NCBI RefSeq assembly: GCF_007954585.1
Contig: NZ_CP042382.1
Coordinates: 1,240,001 to 1,304,000 of the forward strand
Source: Pistricoccus aurantiacus
Lineage (GTDB): Bacteria; Pseudomonadota; Gammaproteobacteria; Pseudomonadales; Halomonadaceae
Length of the DNA: 64,000 bases
Direction of reading: 5' to 3'
The notes under the pieces were generated by a model. That model was not told where the DNA came from. It ran no database searches and saw only the letters and a program-made list of their open reading frames with translations. The translations under genes and the position numbers were made by a program. Positions 47,175-55,155 of the stretch are shown one piece after another (the first letter of the stretch is position 1; the number at the start of each line of letters is the position of its first letter).

Positions 47175-48272
47175 GGCGGCCTCAATGACCAAGTGCAACA
47201 CCTGATCCATCAGGTATCGTGTTGCCATGACTTGCTACTATCACCATCTTTCTGCTGAAGACCGCGCCGCTATCATGATGATGCGAGCCTCTCACTCGAT
47301 CCGGGCTATCGCCAGTCACTTGGGGCGCTCACCCAGTACGGTGTCACGGGAATTCAGGCGTCATACCGTCACTCCTGTAAAGGGATATGACGCTAGCCTG
47401 GCGGGCTATCGCGCTCGGCTGGCACGTCATCGCCAGCGTCGCTTACCCAAGTTGCATCCCGACGGCGAACTGTTTGAACTGGTGGTCTATCTGCTGCGTA
47501 AATACTGGTCACCCGAGCAGATAAGCCGCACACTGAAGCGTATGTTTCCTGATCATCCCGACCGCCAGGTCTCCCATGAGTCCATCTACAACGCGCTTCA
47601 CGTGATGCCGCGAGGCACGCTGAAGAAGGAGCTCATTGCCTGTTTGAGACAGGGCAATGGCAAGCGTCGGCCGAGACGCCAGGGCAAGGATCGACGCCAG
47701 CAGATTCCCGATCTGGTCAGTATCCACATGCGCCCGCCCGAGGTTGAAGACCGGCTGATGCCAGGGCATTGGGAGGGCGACCTCATCATGGGCGCCAACA
47801 ACCGCTCTGCTGTCGGCACGCTGGTCGAGCGCACCACCCGCCTGGTGATCCTGGCGAAGCTGGACGGTACCACGGCTACCGCGGCGGCTATCGGATTCAG
47901 TGACAAGCTCAACGAGGTGCCGCGCTCGCTGCGCCTGTCCATGACCTACGATCAGGGCAGAGAAATGACGAAGCATGCCGAGATTACTCAGAAGACTGGC
48001 ACAGCGATCTACTTTGCGGATCCCCACAGCCCCTGGCAGCGAGGCTCGAATGAAAACACCAATGGTCTGTTGCGGCAGTATTTGCCGAAGGGCACGGACT
48101 TGTCGGTCTACAGCCAGGAAGAGCTTGACGTGATCGCCGACTCACTGAATACGCGGCCGAGAAAAACACTGGACTGGAGAACGCCATTGGAGGTTTATGC
48201 CGATGTGCTCAAGAAGTCCGTGGCTGGGCCGAACACCCTTCAATAGTGTTGCGCTTGGAACTTGAGGCCGCC
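47175..48272 (+). mobile_element. Complete IS30-family element, 1,098 bp
   Basis: Terminal inverted repeats read inward GGCGGCCTCAATGACCAAG and GGCGGCCTCAAGTTCCAAG, each continuing into TGCAACAC or CGCAACAC. The element is flanked by ATG on both sides (47,172-47,174 and 48,273-48,275), a 3-bp duplication. It separates the AIPR gene from whatever preceded it. Confidence 0.92.
47227..48246 (+). CDS. IS30-family transposase
   Basis: A 339-residue transposase: HTH_38 region (YYHHLSAEDRAAIMMMRASH then SIRAIASHLGRSPSTVSREF), followed by a DDE domain with GHWEGDLIMG, MTYDQGREMTKH and HSPWQRGSNENTNGLLRQYLPKG carrying the catalytic Asp, Asp and Glu. The protein is full length and intact. Confidence 0.95.
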   Translation: MTCYYHHLSAEDRAAIMMMRASHSIRAIASHLGRSPSTVSREFRRHTVTPVKGYDASLAGYRARLARHRQRRLPKLHPDGELFELVVYLLRKYWSPEQISRTLKRMFPDHPDRQVSHESIYNALHVMPRGTLKKELIACLRQGNGKRRPRRQGKDRRQQIPDLVSIHMRPPEVEDRLMPGHWEGDLIMGANNRSAVGTLVERTTRLVILAKLDGTTATAAAIGFSDKLNEVPRSLRLSMTYDQGREMTKHAEITQKTGTAIYFADPHSPWQRGSNENTNGLLRQYLPKGTDLSVYSQEELDVIADSLNTRPRKTLDWRTPLEVYADVLKKSVAGPNTLQ

Positions 48273-48365
48273 ATGTCTTAATGAGCTAACAGTGATTAGG
48301 TAGCCACCAGATATATTGAATAAACGTGACGGCGCATTTATTGGGTTTCTTGTCTTCGGAACCTG

Positions 48366-49541
48366 TCAACCTGATTCGGACAGATCGTTAAAAATTAGTG
48401 TCGATTTCGTCTCGGTGTTGCCCGCCGCCGATAGCGTCGGGAAGTTCACCACACTGTAGGGCGCTGGGTCGTCGTCATCGGGCTGTACCGGATTGATCGA
48501 GACACTGGCCGGAGGCATCACCACCTTGGGGCGTCCGCGTAGGAACCGCTCGGGGTGCGCCTCGAAGCTGTCATCGAGCGCTCGCTGGCGGACCTTCGCT
48601 ATCTCGCGATATCGGCCGGTGAAGACCTGCTCCGGCGTGAAGCCAGCCAGCCCGCTGTGATGGTGCTGCAGGTTGTACCAGTCGACGTAGGCGCTATACC
48701 ACTGCCGGGCATGGACGATGCTCTCGAAGCGCCCGGGATAGTCGGGCTGGTACTTGCTGGTCTTGAACTGGCTTTCGCTGAACGGGTTGTCATTACTCAC
48801 CCTCGGGCGGCTATGGCTGCACGTCACCCCCAGCTCTCCCATGAGGTCCAGGTAGCTCCGGGCGATCATCGGCGAGCCTCGATCCTGGTGGAGCGTCAGC
48901 GCTCCATGCGGGATTCCGTAGCGATCTACGGCCTCCTGGAAGAGCTGCTGAGCCAAGGCGGCATTCTCCTTGTGAGAGACCATCCAGGCCACGATGAAGC
49001 GGCTGTAAAGGTCCAGCACCACGTAGAGATTGAGGTAGACGCCGCGTCGCCGCGTGGGCAATTTGCTGATGTCCCACGTCCACGCCTCATTGGCGGCCCT
49101 TGCCGTGATGCGTGGCACCGCATGGTGTTGGGGCGCACGCTGAGGACGGCGGTCACCGCTCTCCTTGGCCTCACGCAGCTGCCGGTACCAGGTGCTGAGC
49201 GAGCCGAGATAGATCCCTTGCTGCAGCAGGTCGTGGTAGATCTCATACACCGGCTGATCCCGGTAGGGCTCGCTATGCGCGATCTCCAGCATTTGCGCTC
49301 GCTCCTCGGCCGACAGGGCTCTGGGCTGCGGACAGTGCCGGCGCGAGGTGGAGGCCCCAGTAGAAGGCTCATGGCGGCGTTTTCGCCAGGCGTACACCGT
49401 GCTGCGGTTGATGCCCAAGGCTCGACTGGCCATGGCCAATGGAAGCTGCGCCGGGCGCTCTTCGAGCACCGTGATCATGGTTCGCTCCCATTGTTCATGC
49501 GATCGAGCATCGATAACGCTTTTTTTTGGAGCGATAGGCAA
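48366..49541 (-). CDS. IS3-family transposase OrfB (long form)
   Basis: A DDE transposase of about 385 residues: ALGINRSTVYAWRKRRHEP at the N-terminus, TWDISKLPTRRRGVYLNLYV, LHQDRGSPMIARS and NPFSESQFKTSKYQP carry the catalytic residues. The frame enters from OrfA by a -1 shift in a run of eight A (49,520-49,527 on the complement). Confidence 0.9.
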   Translation of the reverse strand: MPIAPKKSVIDARSHEQWERTMITVLEERPAQLPLAMASRALGINRSTVYAWRKRRHEPSTGASTSRRHCPQPRALSAEERAQMLEIAHSEPYRDQPVYEIYHDLLQQGIYLGSLSTWYRQLREAKESGDRRPQRAPQHHAVPRITARAANEAWTWDISKLPTRRRGVYLNLYVVLDLYSRFIVAWMVSHKENAALAQQLFQEAVDRYGIPHGALTLHQDRGSPMIARSYLDLMGELGVTCSHSRPRVSNDNPFSESQFKTSKYQPDYPGRFESIVHARQWYSAYVDWYNLQHHHSGLAGFTPEQVFTGRYREIAKVRQRALDDSFEAHPERFLRGRPKVVMPPASVSINPVQPDDDDPAPYSVVNFPTLSAAGNTETKSTLIFNDLSESG

Positions 49542-49879
49542 TCTTCGGCGGTCGAGAGCTTCTGCTGAAGATGGGCGTTCTCACGCTCCAGTGCCTCGAT
49601 ACGCTTCTGCTCCGGGGTCTTGCTCGGGTTCGGGCCTGGGGCGGTCTTGTGGAGCTTCTCCACGCCGTTCTCGGCAAGCTCCTTGCGCCAGGTGGTCAGC
49701 TGGCTGCTGTACAGCTTTTCGCGGCGCAGCAGCTCTCCAAGTTCGCCATGCCGACAGGCATCGGCTTCTGCCAGGATGCGCAGCTTGTACTCGGTCGAGA
49801 ACTGACGACGCGTGCGCTTCTCCAGCTTGGGGTTCGGCGTGACCTGATGATCGGGCAGCGCGGTTGGCGGTTTAGGCAT
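49475..49879 (-). CDS. IS3-family transposase OrfA of the 1,590-bp element
   Basis: A 134-residue protein with helix-turn-helix (RRQFSTEYKLRILAEADACR then ELLRREKLYSSQLTTWRKEL) and a C-terminal coiled coil (RIEALERENAHLQQKLSTAE). It overlaps OrfB by 67 bases around a slippery A8 run. Confidence 0.9.
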   Translation of the reverse strand: MPKPPTALPDHQVTPNPKLEKRTRRQFSTEYKLRILAEADACRHGELGELLRREKLYSSQLTTWRKELAENGVEKLHKTAPGPNPSKTPEQKRIEALERENAHLQQKLSTAEDCLSLQKKALSMLDRMNNGSEP

Positions 49880-49953
49880 GATACGGGCTCCTGAACCTCG
49901 GGCTCTGATATTGAGCTTAACTCACTGAGCCGGTGTATGGATTCAGGTTGACA

Positions 49954-50443
49954 CACAGGGTCTTGCCGTCTGGCGATACACCTTATTAATTTTGAAGTAA
50001 TATAATTCTGGTTGGCGGTATATCCAAAATTCGCGTGCCGGCGCGTTTTGCCAGCATCAATGATACTGTATGGATAACCACGTTCTCGGAGTTTGGTAGA
50101 CTTTGCATATCCACAGCCTCGCTTGTCAGCTTCTTATCCTTTTTTACCCAACCGATAATGGATATAAGCCATTGGCTAATTACCGGATTCCAAAAAGTTA
50201 CTGCTACCTTCCGGCATGGTGTAGTGGCTATTCAGGGGATATACACAGCATAGTCCAGTAGTATTACTTTTGTAATTAAATTTACACAATTGATTACGTT
50301 CTGTGGCGGTGAAGCTCATCTTTACGCCTGCAGGAAGCTACCTCTTGCATCGGGCTGGGCTTTTCAGTGGTTTATGGGGCGGGCAAAAGAAAGGCGATGC
50401 CTTTGGGGAAGCACCGCCGGGTGGGATAGCTAGTTTTTTCGAT
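49954..50443. other. Gap after the IS cluster
   Basis: About 490 bases. Short frames lack ribosome sites and protein-like composition. The first half is AT-rich and probably degenerate mobile DNA; the last part, near 50,400, lies downstream of the convergent FMN reductase gene. No RNA gene or repeat was recognised. Confidence 0.45.
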
Positions 50444-50992
50444 TCAGCTCTTACTTTTTGCGATCCACTCTAGAAAATCATTCATACGTCGCTGCAACAG
50501 CTTTTGCGTCGCTTCGTCGGTGAGCTTGCCGGTTTCGTCGAATTTATCCTGAGCGGTAGGCACCAGGAAGTCCGGGGCGTGTAGTACCGGGGTCAAGGTG
50601 CCGGCGAGGATATCGCGTAGGTGCACCTGCGCTCGGACGCCGCCGGTGGCGCTTATGGAGGCGCTGAGAATGGCGGTCGGTTTGCCTTTCAGCACCGATT
50701 TATAGGCGGGGCGGGAGGCCCAGTCGATGGCGTTCTTGAGCACGCCGGGCAGGCTGTAGTTGTATTCCGGGGTGGCGATCAGCAGGCCGTCCGCACTTGC
50801 AATGGCGTCCAGCAGTTCCTGCACCGCCTGCGGCTTTGTCTCGCCGTCCCGATCGCCGTGGTAGTGGGGCAGGTTGCCGATATCGAAGCTTTCGATGTCG
50901 GCTCGGTCGCCAATCACTTCCTCCGCCGCCTCGAGCAGGCGGGTGTTGTAGGAGCCTTTCCTGAGACTGCCGCTGATAGCCAATACTTTCAT
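50444..50992 (-). CDS. NAD(P)H-dependent FMN reductase
   Basis: A 182-residue flavodoxin-fold reductase: phosphate-binding loop ISGSLRKGSYNTRLL at residues 6-20 and TPEYNYSLPGVLKNAIDWASRP near 79-100, both hallmarks of the NADPH-dependent FMN reductase / ChrR-like quinone reductase family. It uses FMN to make two-electron reductions of quinones or metals such as chromate; the natural substrate here is not evident. A monocistronic gene on the same strand as, and 79 bases after, the isocitrate-dehydrogenase-like gene. Confidence 0.92.
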   Translation of the reverse strand: MKVLAISGSLRKGSYNTRLLEAAEEVIGDRADIESFDIGNLPHYHGDRDGETKPQAVQELLDAIASADGLLIATPEYNYSLPGVLKNAIDWASRPAYKSVLKGKPTAILSASISATGGVRAQVHLRDILAGTLTPVLHAPDFLVPTAQDKFDETGKLTDEATQKLLQRRMNDFLEWIAKSKS

Positions 50993-51070
50993 TGATCTGT
51001 TTCCTTACGCCAGGGGAGGCGGCTGCATTTTCTTGTTGACCAGCTTGATTCCTGGTTCTCGGTTTTTGAT

Positions 51071-52810
51071 TCAGGCTGGCAGACGTTCCGCCACCGCGTC
51101 GAGAAAGCCTTGCATATCCACCAAGGTTTCCGCGCCCGGGTCGGCGGTCTTGCCTTTGAGATCGCCGGTGATGATGCCATCCGCGACGGTATCGATCAGT
51201 GCTTTCTTGAGAGATTTAGCATAGTCGATCAGTGCCTGATTGCCTTCGCGTTCGCCCAGGGTTTCCAGGGCGTTGGCTACGGCGAACAGCAGTGCCGAGG
51301 AGTTGAAATGGGCGTCTTGCCCGTCGCTTTCCTGGTACTTGAGGTACAGGTCGTGGGCGGTGCCGTGGGGCGCCTCGAAGAGCATGGTGCCACTCTTGCT
51401 TTCGATGATCGAGCTTGCGGTGGCCAGGCTGCCGCCGAGAGCGGCGGAAATATCCGAGAAGATGTCGCCGTCCAGGTTCTGGGCCGGGTAGAGGGCATTG
51501 CGCGGCGGATCGGTGATCATCTTGATCAACTGGCTGGAGGGCCGCATGATCATGAAGGAGGGTGGCGCAGTATCCGCCTGGGCCAGCTCGTAGCGCACGT
51601 CGGTGATGATGGTGCTGAACACATCGTCGTAGTCCATGTATTCGCGCTTGAGACCGAAGTAGACCTCCTTCTGCTTGCGGGAGGCGTCGCGGAATACCTG
51701 CAGCACCCAGTCCTTGATCGCCTGACGATCGTTGGACATCAGCAGGATGGGGTCGCCCTGCTTGACGCGCCGAGCGTGCTTCTCCTCGCCATCGACGATC
51801 ACCTTGAGAATGCCGTCTTCCCTGGCGGGGGCGTTATAGCTGCCGTACTGATCACCACCGCCGGCACTCATGCGGGAAATCGAGACCTGTGCCTCGCGTT
51901 CGGGGATGCCGTGCTGCTTGAGCTGTTCCACCAGCTTGTAGAGCTTGCGCCCGGTGGTGTTGTCCGGCACGCCCCAAAGCGCTCGCTCCGGAGGATTGGC
52001 GACGATACGCGCCGCCTGGGCATCGATCAGCTCGTAGTGATAGTCGAGCCCCAGCGCCTCGACCTGCTGCTTGTAATCCTGCTGATAGATCGCCTCGATG
52101 GCGGCGCGCATCACGCCGTCATAGCCGGCGATGACGGTATCCTTGAGTCCCAGATAGATATCGCGTTTCTCATCGATGGCCCGCTGGAAGAAGCGGTGCG
52201 CCCAGGCCTTGACGTCGTCCAGGTCGTTGGTGGCCAGCAGCCAGGGATCGCCCTTGTTGACCTCGCGGCGGTGCAGTTCCACCGGGTCGCCGCTGGCGCC
52301 GACGAACATCAGCTTGACCACGCCGGTGCCCTTGGAAAGCTCGTTGAAGCTGTCCTTGATACCGCCGTGTTCCATGGTATCGACCTCGATATCGCGACCG
52401 ATCCAATGCGGCTTGTCGAACTGCAGGTTGCGAAACTGGATATCTTCCCGGGTGATATTGCCGCCGATGCCCTTGCGAATGGCGCCGTTGGGAGACTTGG
52501 TAGCCAGCGGATGCAGCGTATCACCATCGATTTCCGGGTGCTTGGCCAGCAGTTCCTCGAGCTGGGCACGATTGACGGTCATGCCGGCATTCTTGATGCC
52601 CACCTTATACGTATTGAGCGCCTCGATGGCATCCATCACCGCCTGGCCATTGGTGCTCACGCGATGCTCCGCGGAGAGGTCGATCTCCACCATATCCAGA
52701 TCCAGGCGGGAGGTGACGAAGGTATCGAGGATTCGCTCGAAGGCGACCTGGGCCATCTCGTCGCCGTGCAGAATTACCAGAGGGGAGGCTACCTTGATCT
52801 TGCTGCTCAT
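51071..52810 (-). CDS. Isocitrate dehydrogenase-like enzyme (isocitrate/isopropylmalate family), long form
   Basis: A 579-residue protein of the isocitrate/isopropylmalate dehydrogenase family. The substrate region KSPNGAIRKGIGGN near 104 follows the eukaryotic-type NADP isocitrate dehydrogenases (SPNGTIRN), and the C-terminal QNLDGDIFSDISAALGGSLA then FEAPHGTAHD carries metal-binding Asp and the HGT cofactor loop. It is about 160 residues longer than a standard dimeric enzyme because of an inserted segment near 255-400. It probably oxidises isocitrate to 2-oxoglutarate with NADP. ATG 52,810 follows GGAAGAAACG; an in-frame ATG twelve bases upstream is possible. Confidence 0.82.
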   Translation of the reverse strand: MSSKIKVASPLVILHGDEMAQVAFERILDTFVTSRLDLDMVEIDLSAEHRVSTNGQAVMDAIEALNTYKVGIKNAGMTVNRAQLEELLAKHPEIDGDTLHPLATKSPNGAIRKGIGGNITREDIQFRNLQFDKPHWIGRDIEVDTMEHGGIKDSFNELSKGTGVVKLMFVGASGDPVELHRREVNKGDPWLLATNDLDDVKAWAHRFFQRAIDEKRDIYLGLKDTVIAGYDGVMRAAIEAIYQQDYKQQVEALGLDYHYELIDAQAARIVANPPERALWGVPDNTTGRKLYKLVEQLKQHGIPEREAQVSISRMSAGGGDQYGSYNAPAREDGILKVIVDGEEKHARRVKQGDPILLMSNDRQAIKDWVLQVFRDASRKQKEVYFGLKREYMDYDDVFSTIITDVRYELAQADTAPPSFMIMRPSSQLIKMITDPPRNALYPAQNLDGDIFSDISAALGGSLATASSIIESKSGTMLFEAPHGTAHDLYLKYQESDGQDAHFNSSALLFAVANALETLGEREGNQALIDYAKSLKKALIDTVADGIITGDLKGKTADPGAETLVDMQGFLDAVAERLPA

Positions 52811-52907
52811 CGTTTCTTCCATGCTGTCGGGTAAGTGCAAACTACAAGCCTACACCTTTCTACACATCCAAGCCGTTCAATCACCGGGGCAGACCAGGAG
52901 CAAGCGT

Positions 52908-53387
52908 TTATCGGCCAGCGTGCAACTGCTGGTGAAGGTGTTTGATCTCTTCATCCAAACCGGCGATCGGCCCTTCCACGGGAATATCCGGGGCGATGGT
53001 CTGGATAGGTAGCGGGCGTACCGGCGGTGGCGCGGCGCCCAATTCGCCAAGCCAGAGCGTCAACTGTTCGGAAGAGCTGACGTAGACGATGCGTCCAAGC
53101 CCTACCCAGCCGTGGGCGGCGGCGCACATGGGGCAGTGCTCGCCGGAAGTATAGACCGTTGTCTTGGCGCGCGATTCCGGCGTCATGTGTTCCGCGGCCC
53201 AGCGGGCCAGCGAAAATTCCGGATGGCGGGTGGCGTCTCCGCTGGCGATGCGGTTGCGATCCTCGAAAAGTGCCTTGCCATCCCCATCCGCAAGCACGCT
53301 GCCGAAGGGCTCATCGCCCGCCTCGAACGCTTCCTTGGCCAGCTCCACACAGCGGCGCAGGTGCTGCATATCCGTCTCTGTCAGCAT
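52908..53387 (-). CDS. Cytidine deaminase-fold nucleoside deaminase
   Basis: A 159-residue zinc deaminase: RHPEFSLARWAAE near 54-66 supplies the zinc-binding His and catalytic Glu (HPE in place of HAE), and EHCPMCAAAHGW near 90 supplies the two zinc-binding Cys. The family includes guanine deaminase and tRNA adenosine deaminase; length and residues fit a free-base or nucleoside deaminase better than TadA. GAGGAGG lies just before the ATG at 53,387. Separate from the dehydrogenase gene by 97 bases on the same strand. Confidence 0.88.
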   Translation of the reverse strand: MLTETDMQHLRRCVELAKEAFEAGDEPFGSVLADGDGKALFEDRNRIASGDATRHPEFSLARWAAEHMTPESRAKTTVYTSGEHCPMCAAAHGWVGLGRIVYVSSSEQLTLWLGELGAAPPPVRPLPIQTIAPDIPVEGPIAGLDEEIKHLHQQLHAGR

Positions 53388-53526
53388 CAGTTGCCTCCTC
53401 CTTGTCGAACGTGAACGGCGTTTCAAGCCTGCCTCTGCTAGCGTATCAATATTCCGGCCTGAACGCCGAATCAGCCGTCCACCGACACGGGACAATCGAG
53501 TCGGCTGGTTCATGCTGGAACGATAG

Positions 53527-53667
53527 CCAACCAAGGAGACCGTCAAGGGTCTGTTGATCGAAGAGGAGACCGTTAGCTTCAAACATATCAAGCGCCACTA
53601 CTACTGCAGCCATCCCACCATCAACCCCAACCGAATCGTGCCCAAGGGACCAGTTCTTGCTCTTTAG
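53527..53667 (+). pseudogene. 3' remnant of a glutathionyl-hydroquinone reductase gene
   Basis: The frame reads KETVKGLLIEEETVSFKHIK then RHYYCSHPTINPNRIVPKGP before a TAG at 53,665, which matches the conserved C-terminus of YqjG/GS-HQR enzymes (HIKRHYY.SH.TINP..IVP.GP). No other part of the gene is present, so it is a deletion remnant. Confidence 0.75.
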
Positions 53668-54056
53668 CGAGAACACAATCGAAGCCGTCTGCCAGGGCAG
53701 TGGATTCATACGGTGTCTTGAAAGCCGCTGGCAGGAGACTGATCGACCCCTCGTATTGACAGCCTTTCCCGGTGCGGCGGTGCTTTGGCGCCGTCGATTT
53801 TCCGTATGTATCAATTTTTTACTTAACGTTAATTTAAATATATAAGCCGTTTTCTAAAAATGTAATTGTTTAAATAAACAATAACATCATTAAATAAATG
53901 AGCGGCTTTAAAATTGACGAATTTATCTCGTTACCTCATATTACACAACAAGAGCATTTTGATTTATAAGTTTACAAATTGCTCTGCGGGCACTCACTCC
54001 GAGTGTGTTGATTCATAATTTCAGTTTCAATTAAGACGCAATAAGGGAACATTAAA
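53668..54056 (+). promoter_or_regulatory. AT-rich upstream region of the curli-type operon
   Basis: About 390 bases, very AT-rich compared with its surroundings. It contains an inverted repeat ATTGTTTA-AA-TAAACAAT at 53,865-53,882 that may be an operator. No csgD-like regulator gene is nearby. AGGGAAC before 54,057 is the likely ribosome site of the first gene. Confidence 0.4.
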
Positions 54057-54581
54057 ATGAAAAAGCTACTTGTTATCGCTGGTGTGTCTGCGCTGATGTC
54101 TACTTCTGTATTCGCAGACAAGAACGAAGTTTATATGGATCAAATCGGTTTCGGAAACGATTTCGCATCCAGCCAGCAAGGCAGCGCGAATACTCTTAAC
54201 TCTCTGCAAGAGGGTATCAAGAACAAAGCTAGCCTAACTCAAAAAGGCAACACGAACGCTGCATTCAACGAACAGTTCGGTATCGCCAACAGCCTTACCA
54301 GCAAGCAAAGCGGTGCGATCAACGAGGTGGATTCCTATCAGAAGGGTGGTTTCAACGAGGCTGAACTAGCTCAAACCGGTTCATCTAACTATATCGAGGT
54401 GAATCAGGTTGGCTATGACAACCACACGGTAGGTATTCAGATCGGTTCCAGCAACCATGCCTACAGCCTGCAAAAAGGCTTTGGAAACAGCCTGTCTTAT
54501 AAGCAAAGTGGTAACCACGATAGCCTGGATGCTTATCAAAAAGGTGCCCACAACACTGCTGCTATCCGTCAGTCAAACTAA
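54057..54581 (+). CDS. csgA: Curlin-like major amyloid subunit
   Basis: A 174-residue secreted protein. A signal peptide (MKKLLVIAGVSALMSTSVFA) is followed by thirteen consecutive 11-residue units of the form Q-x-G-x-x-N-x5 (QIGFGNDFASS, QQGSANTLNSL, QEGIKNKASLT and so on), ending in QSN. This is the repeat of curlin domains, in which stacked Gln and Asn ladders build the cross-beta amyloid fibre. E. coli CsgA has five 22-residue repeats, so this protein has six and a half equivalents. It is the first gene of the operon, separated from the rest by two hairpins that may lower downstream expression. Confidence 0.9.
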   Translation: MKKLLVIAGVSALMSTSVFADKNEVYMDQIGFGNDFASSQQGSANTLNSLQEGIKNKASLTQKGNTNAAFNEQFGIANSLTSKQSGAINEVDSYQKGGFNEAELAQTGSSNYIEVNQVGYDNHTVGIQIGSSNHAYSLQKGFGNSLSYKQSGNHDSLDAYQKGAHNTAAIRQSN

Positions 54582-54600
54582 GATTCAAAAAAGCGTGGAA

Positions 54601-54663
54601 TTTCTTGCCTACTCATCGCTTAGCTTTTCTTGAAAGGCGCTACCATGGTGAGTAGGTAAGAAA
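54601..54663 (+). terminator. Large hairpin after the curlin gene (attenuator-like)
   Basis: TTTCTTGCCTACTCA (54,601-54,615) pairs with TGAGTAGGTAAGAAA (54,649-54,663), 14 of 15 positions matching, with a smaller inner hairpin GCTTTTC/GAAAGGC. There is no T-run afterwards, so it is more likely an mRNA-stabilising or attenuating structure than a full terminator. Confidence 0.55.
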
Positions 54664-54693
54664 CGACGATTCGATAGGTAGTGGTTTTATCGA

Positions 54694-54726
54694 GGCCGGG
54701 TCCGCTTTCACTATCGCGGCCCGGCC
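54694..54726 (+). terminator. GC-rich hairpin before csgH
   Basis: GGCCGGGTCCGC (54,694-54,705) pairs with GCGGCCCGGCC (54,716-54,726) with one bulged base. It lies 25 bases upstream of the next start and follows the larger hairpin. It may limit read-through or protect the curlin mRNA. Confidence 0.5.
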
Positions 54727-54750
54727 AGTTGGTTGATTCAAGGTGCCTTT

Positions 54751-55143
54751 ATGCTAATAAACCGCAAGCTTAAAAGCTGGACTGCTGGTTTGGTGATATG
54801 GCTTGTCGCCATTTCCGCGGCAACGGCGCAAGACACCTTTACTCAGCTTGGCTGTCAAGTCATCGTCAAGCGTGAAGGCGATTATGTGATCGCCTCAGGC
54901 TTGATCCAAGCGTCCAAGCCCACCCGGGCGGACTATCAGTTACGCGCCTTGAAAATTGATGCCACGAATTCCGGCACCCTGGAGCAGTCCGGTTCGCACA
55001 ATCTGCAGCCGGGCGAACCCCAGGAAACATCACGCATGACGATCAAGATGGCACCGACGGGTTGGGTCGAGTTTCACCTGCAGGTGTCTGAGCGCTTGAC
55101 CGGAGCCACTTGTGAAGCTGACGAGATTGTCAGCCCTATGTAA
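54751..55143 (+). CDS. csgH: CsgH/CsgC-like curli chaperone
   Basis: A 130-residue exported protein. A signal peptide ends near ATAQD; the mature domain is a small beta-rich fold with VIVKREGDYVIASGLIQASK, YQLRALKIDATNSGTLEQSG and QPGEPQETSRMTIKMAPTGW. This layout and its place in a curli operon fit the CsgC/CsgH family, periplasmic proteins that stop curlin from forming fibres inside the cell. Two Cys (in LGCQV and ATCEAD) could form a disulfide. It starts after the two hairpins and is followed 12 bases later by the CsgB-like gene. Confidence 0.7.
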   Translation: MLINRKLKSWTAGLVIWLVAISAATAQDTFTQLGCQVIVKREGDYVIASGLIQASKPTRADYQLRALKIDATNSGTLEQSGSHNLQPGEPQETSRMTIKMAPTGWVEFHLQVSERLTGATCEADEIVSPM

Positions 55144-55155
55144 AGGGGATGAAAA

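Larger units (their letters stand above)
48364..49953 (-). mobile_element. Complete IS3-family element, 1,590 bp
   Basis: Ends read inward TGTCAACCTGATTCGGACAG and TGTCAACCTGAATCCATACA. OrfA and OrfB are intact. No convincing target duplication is seen (left flank AACC, right flank CACA), so recombination with the fragment at 43,877-44,229 or another copy may have occurred. Confidence 0.88.

Noticed and set aside
50035..50253. A 72-codon plus-strand frame in the gap after the IS cluster
   Set aside because: No ribosome site, no recognisable motif, and AT-rich degenerate surroundings.
51110..52834. A 574-codon plus-strand frame opposite the isocitrate-dehydrogenase-like gene
   Set aside because: Antisense shadow; the minus-strand gene has clear family motifs and a ribosome site.
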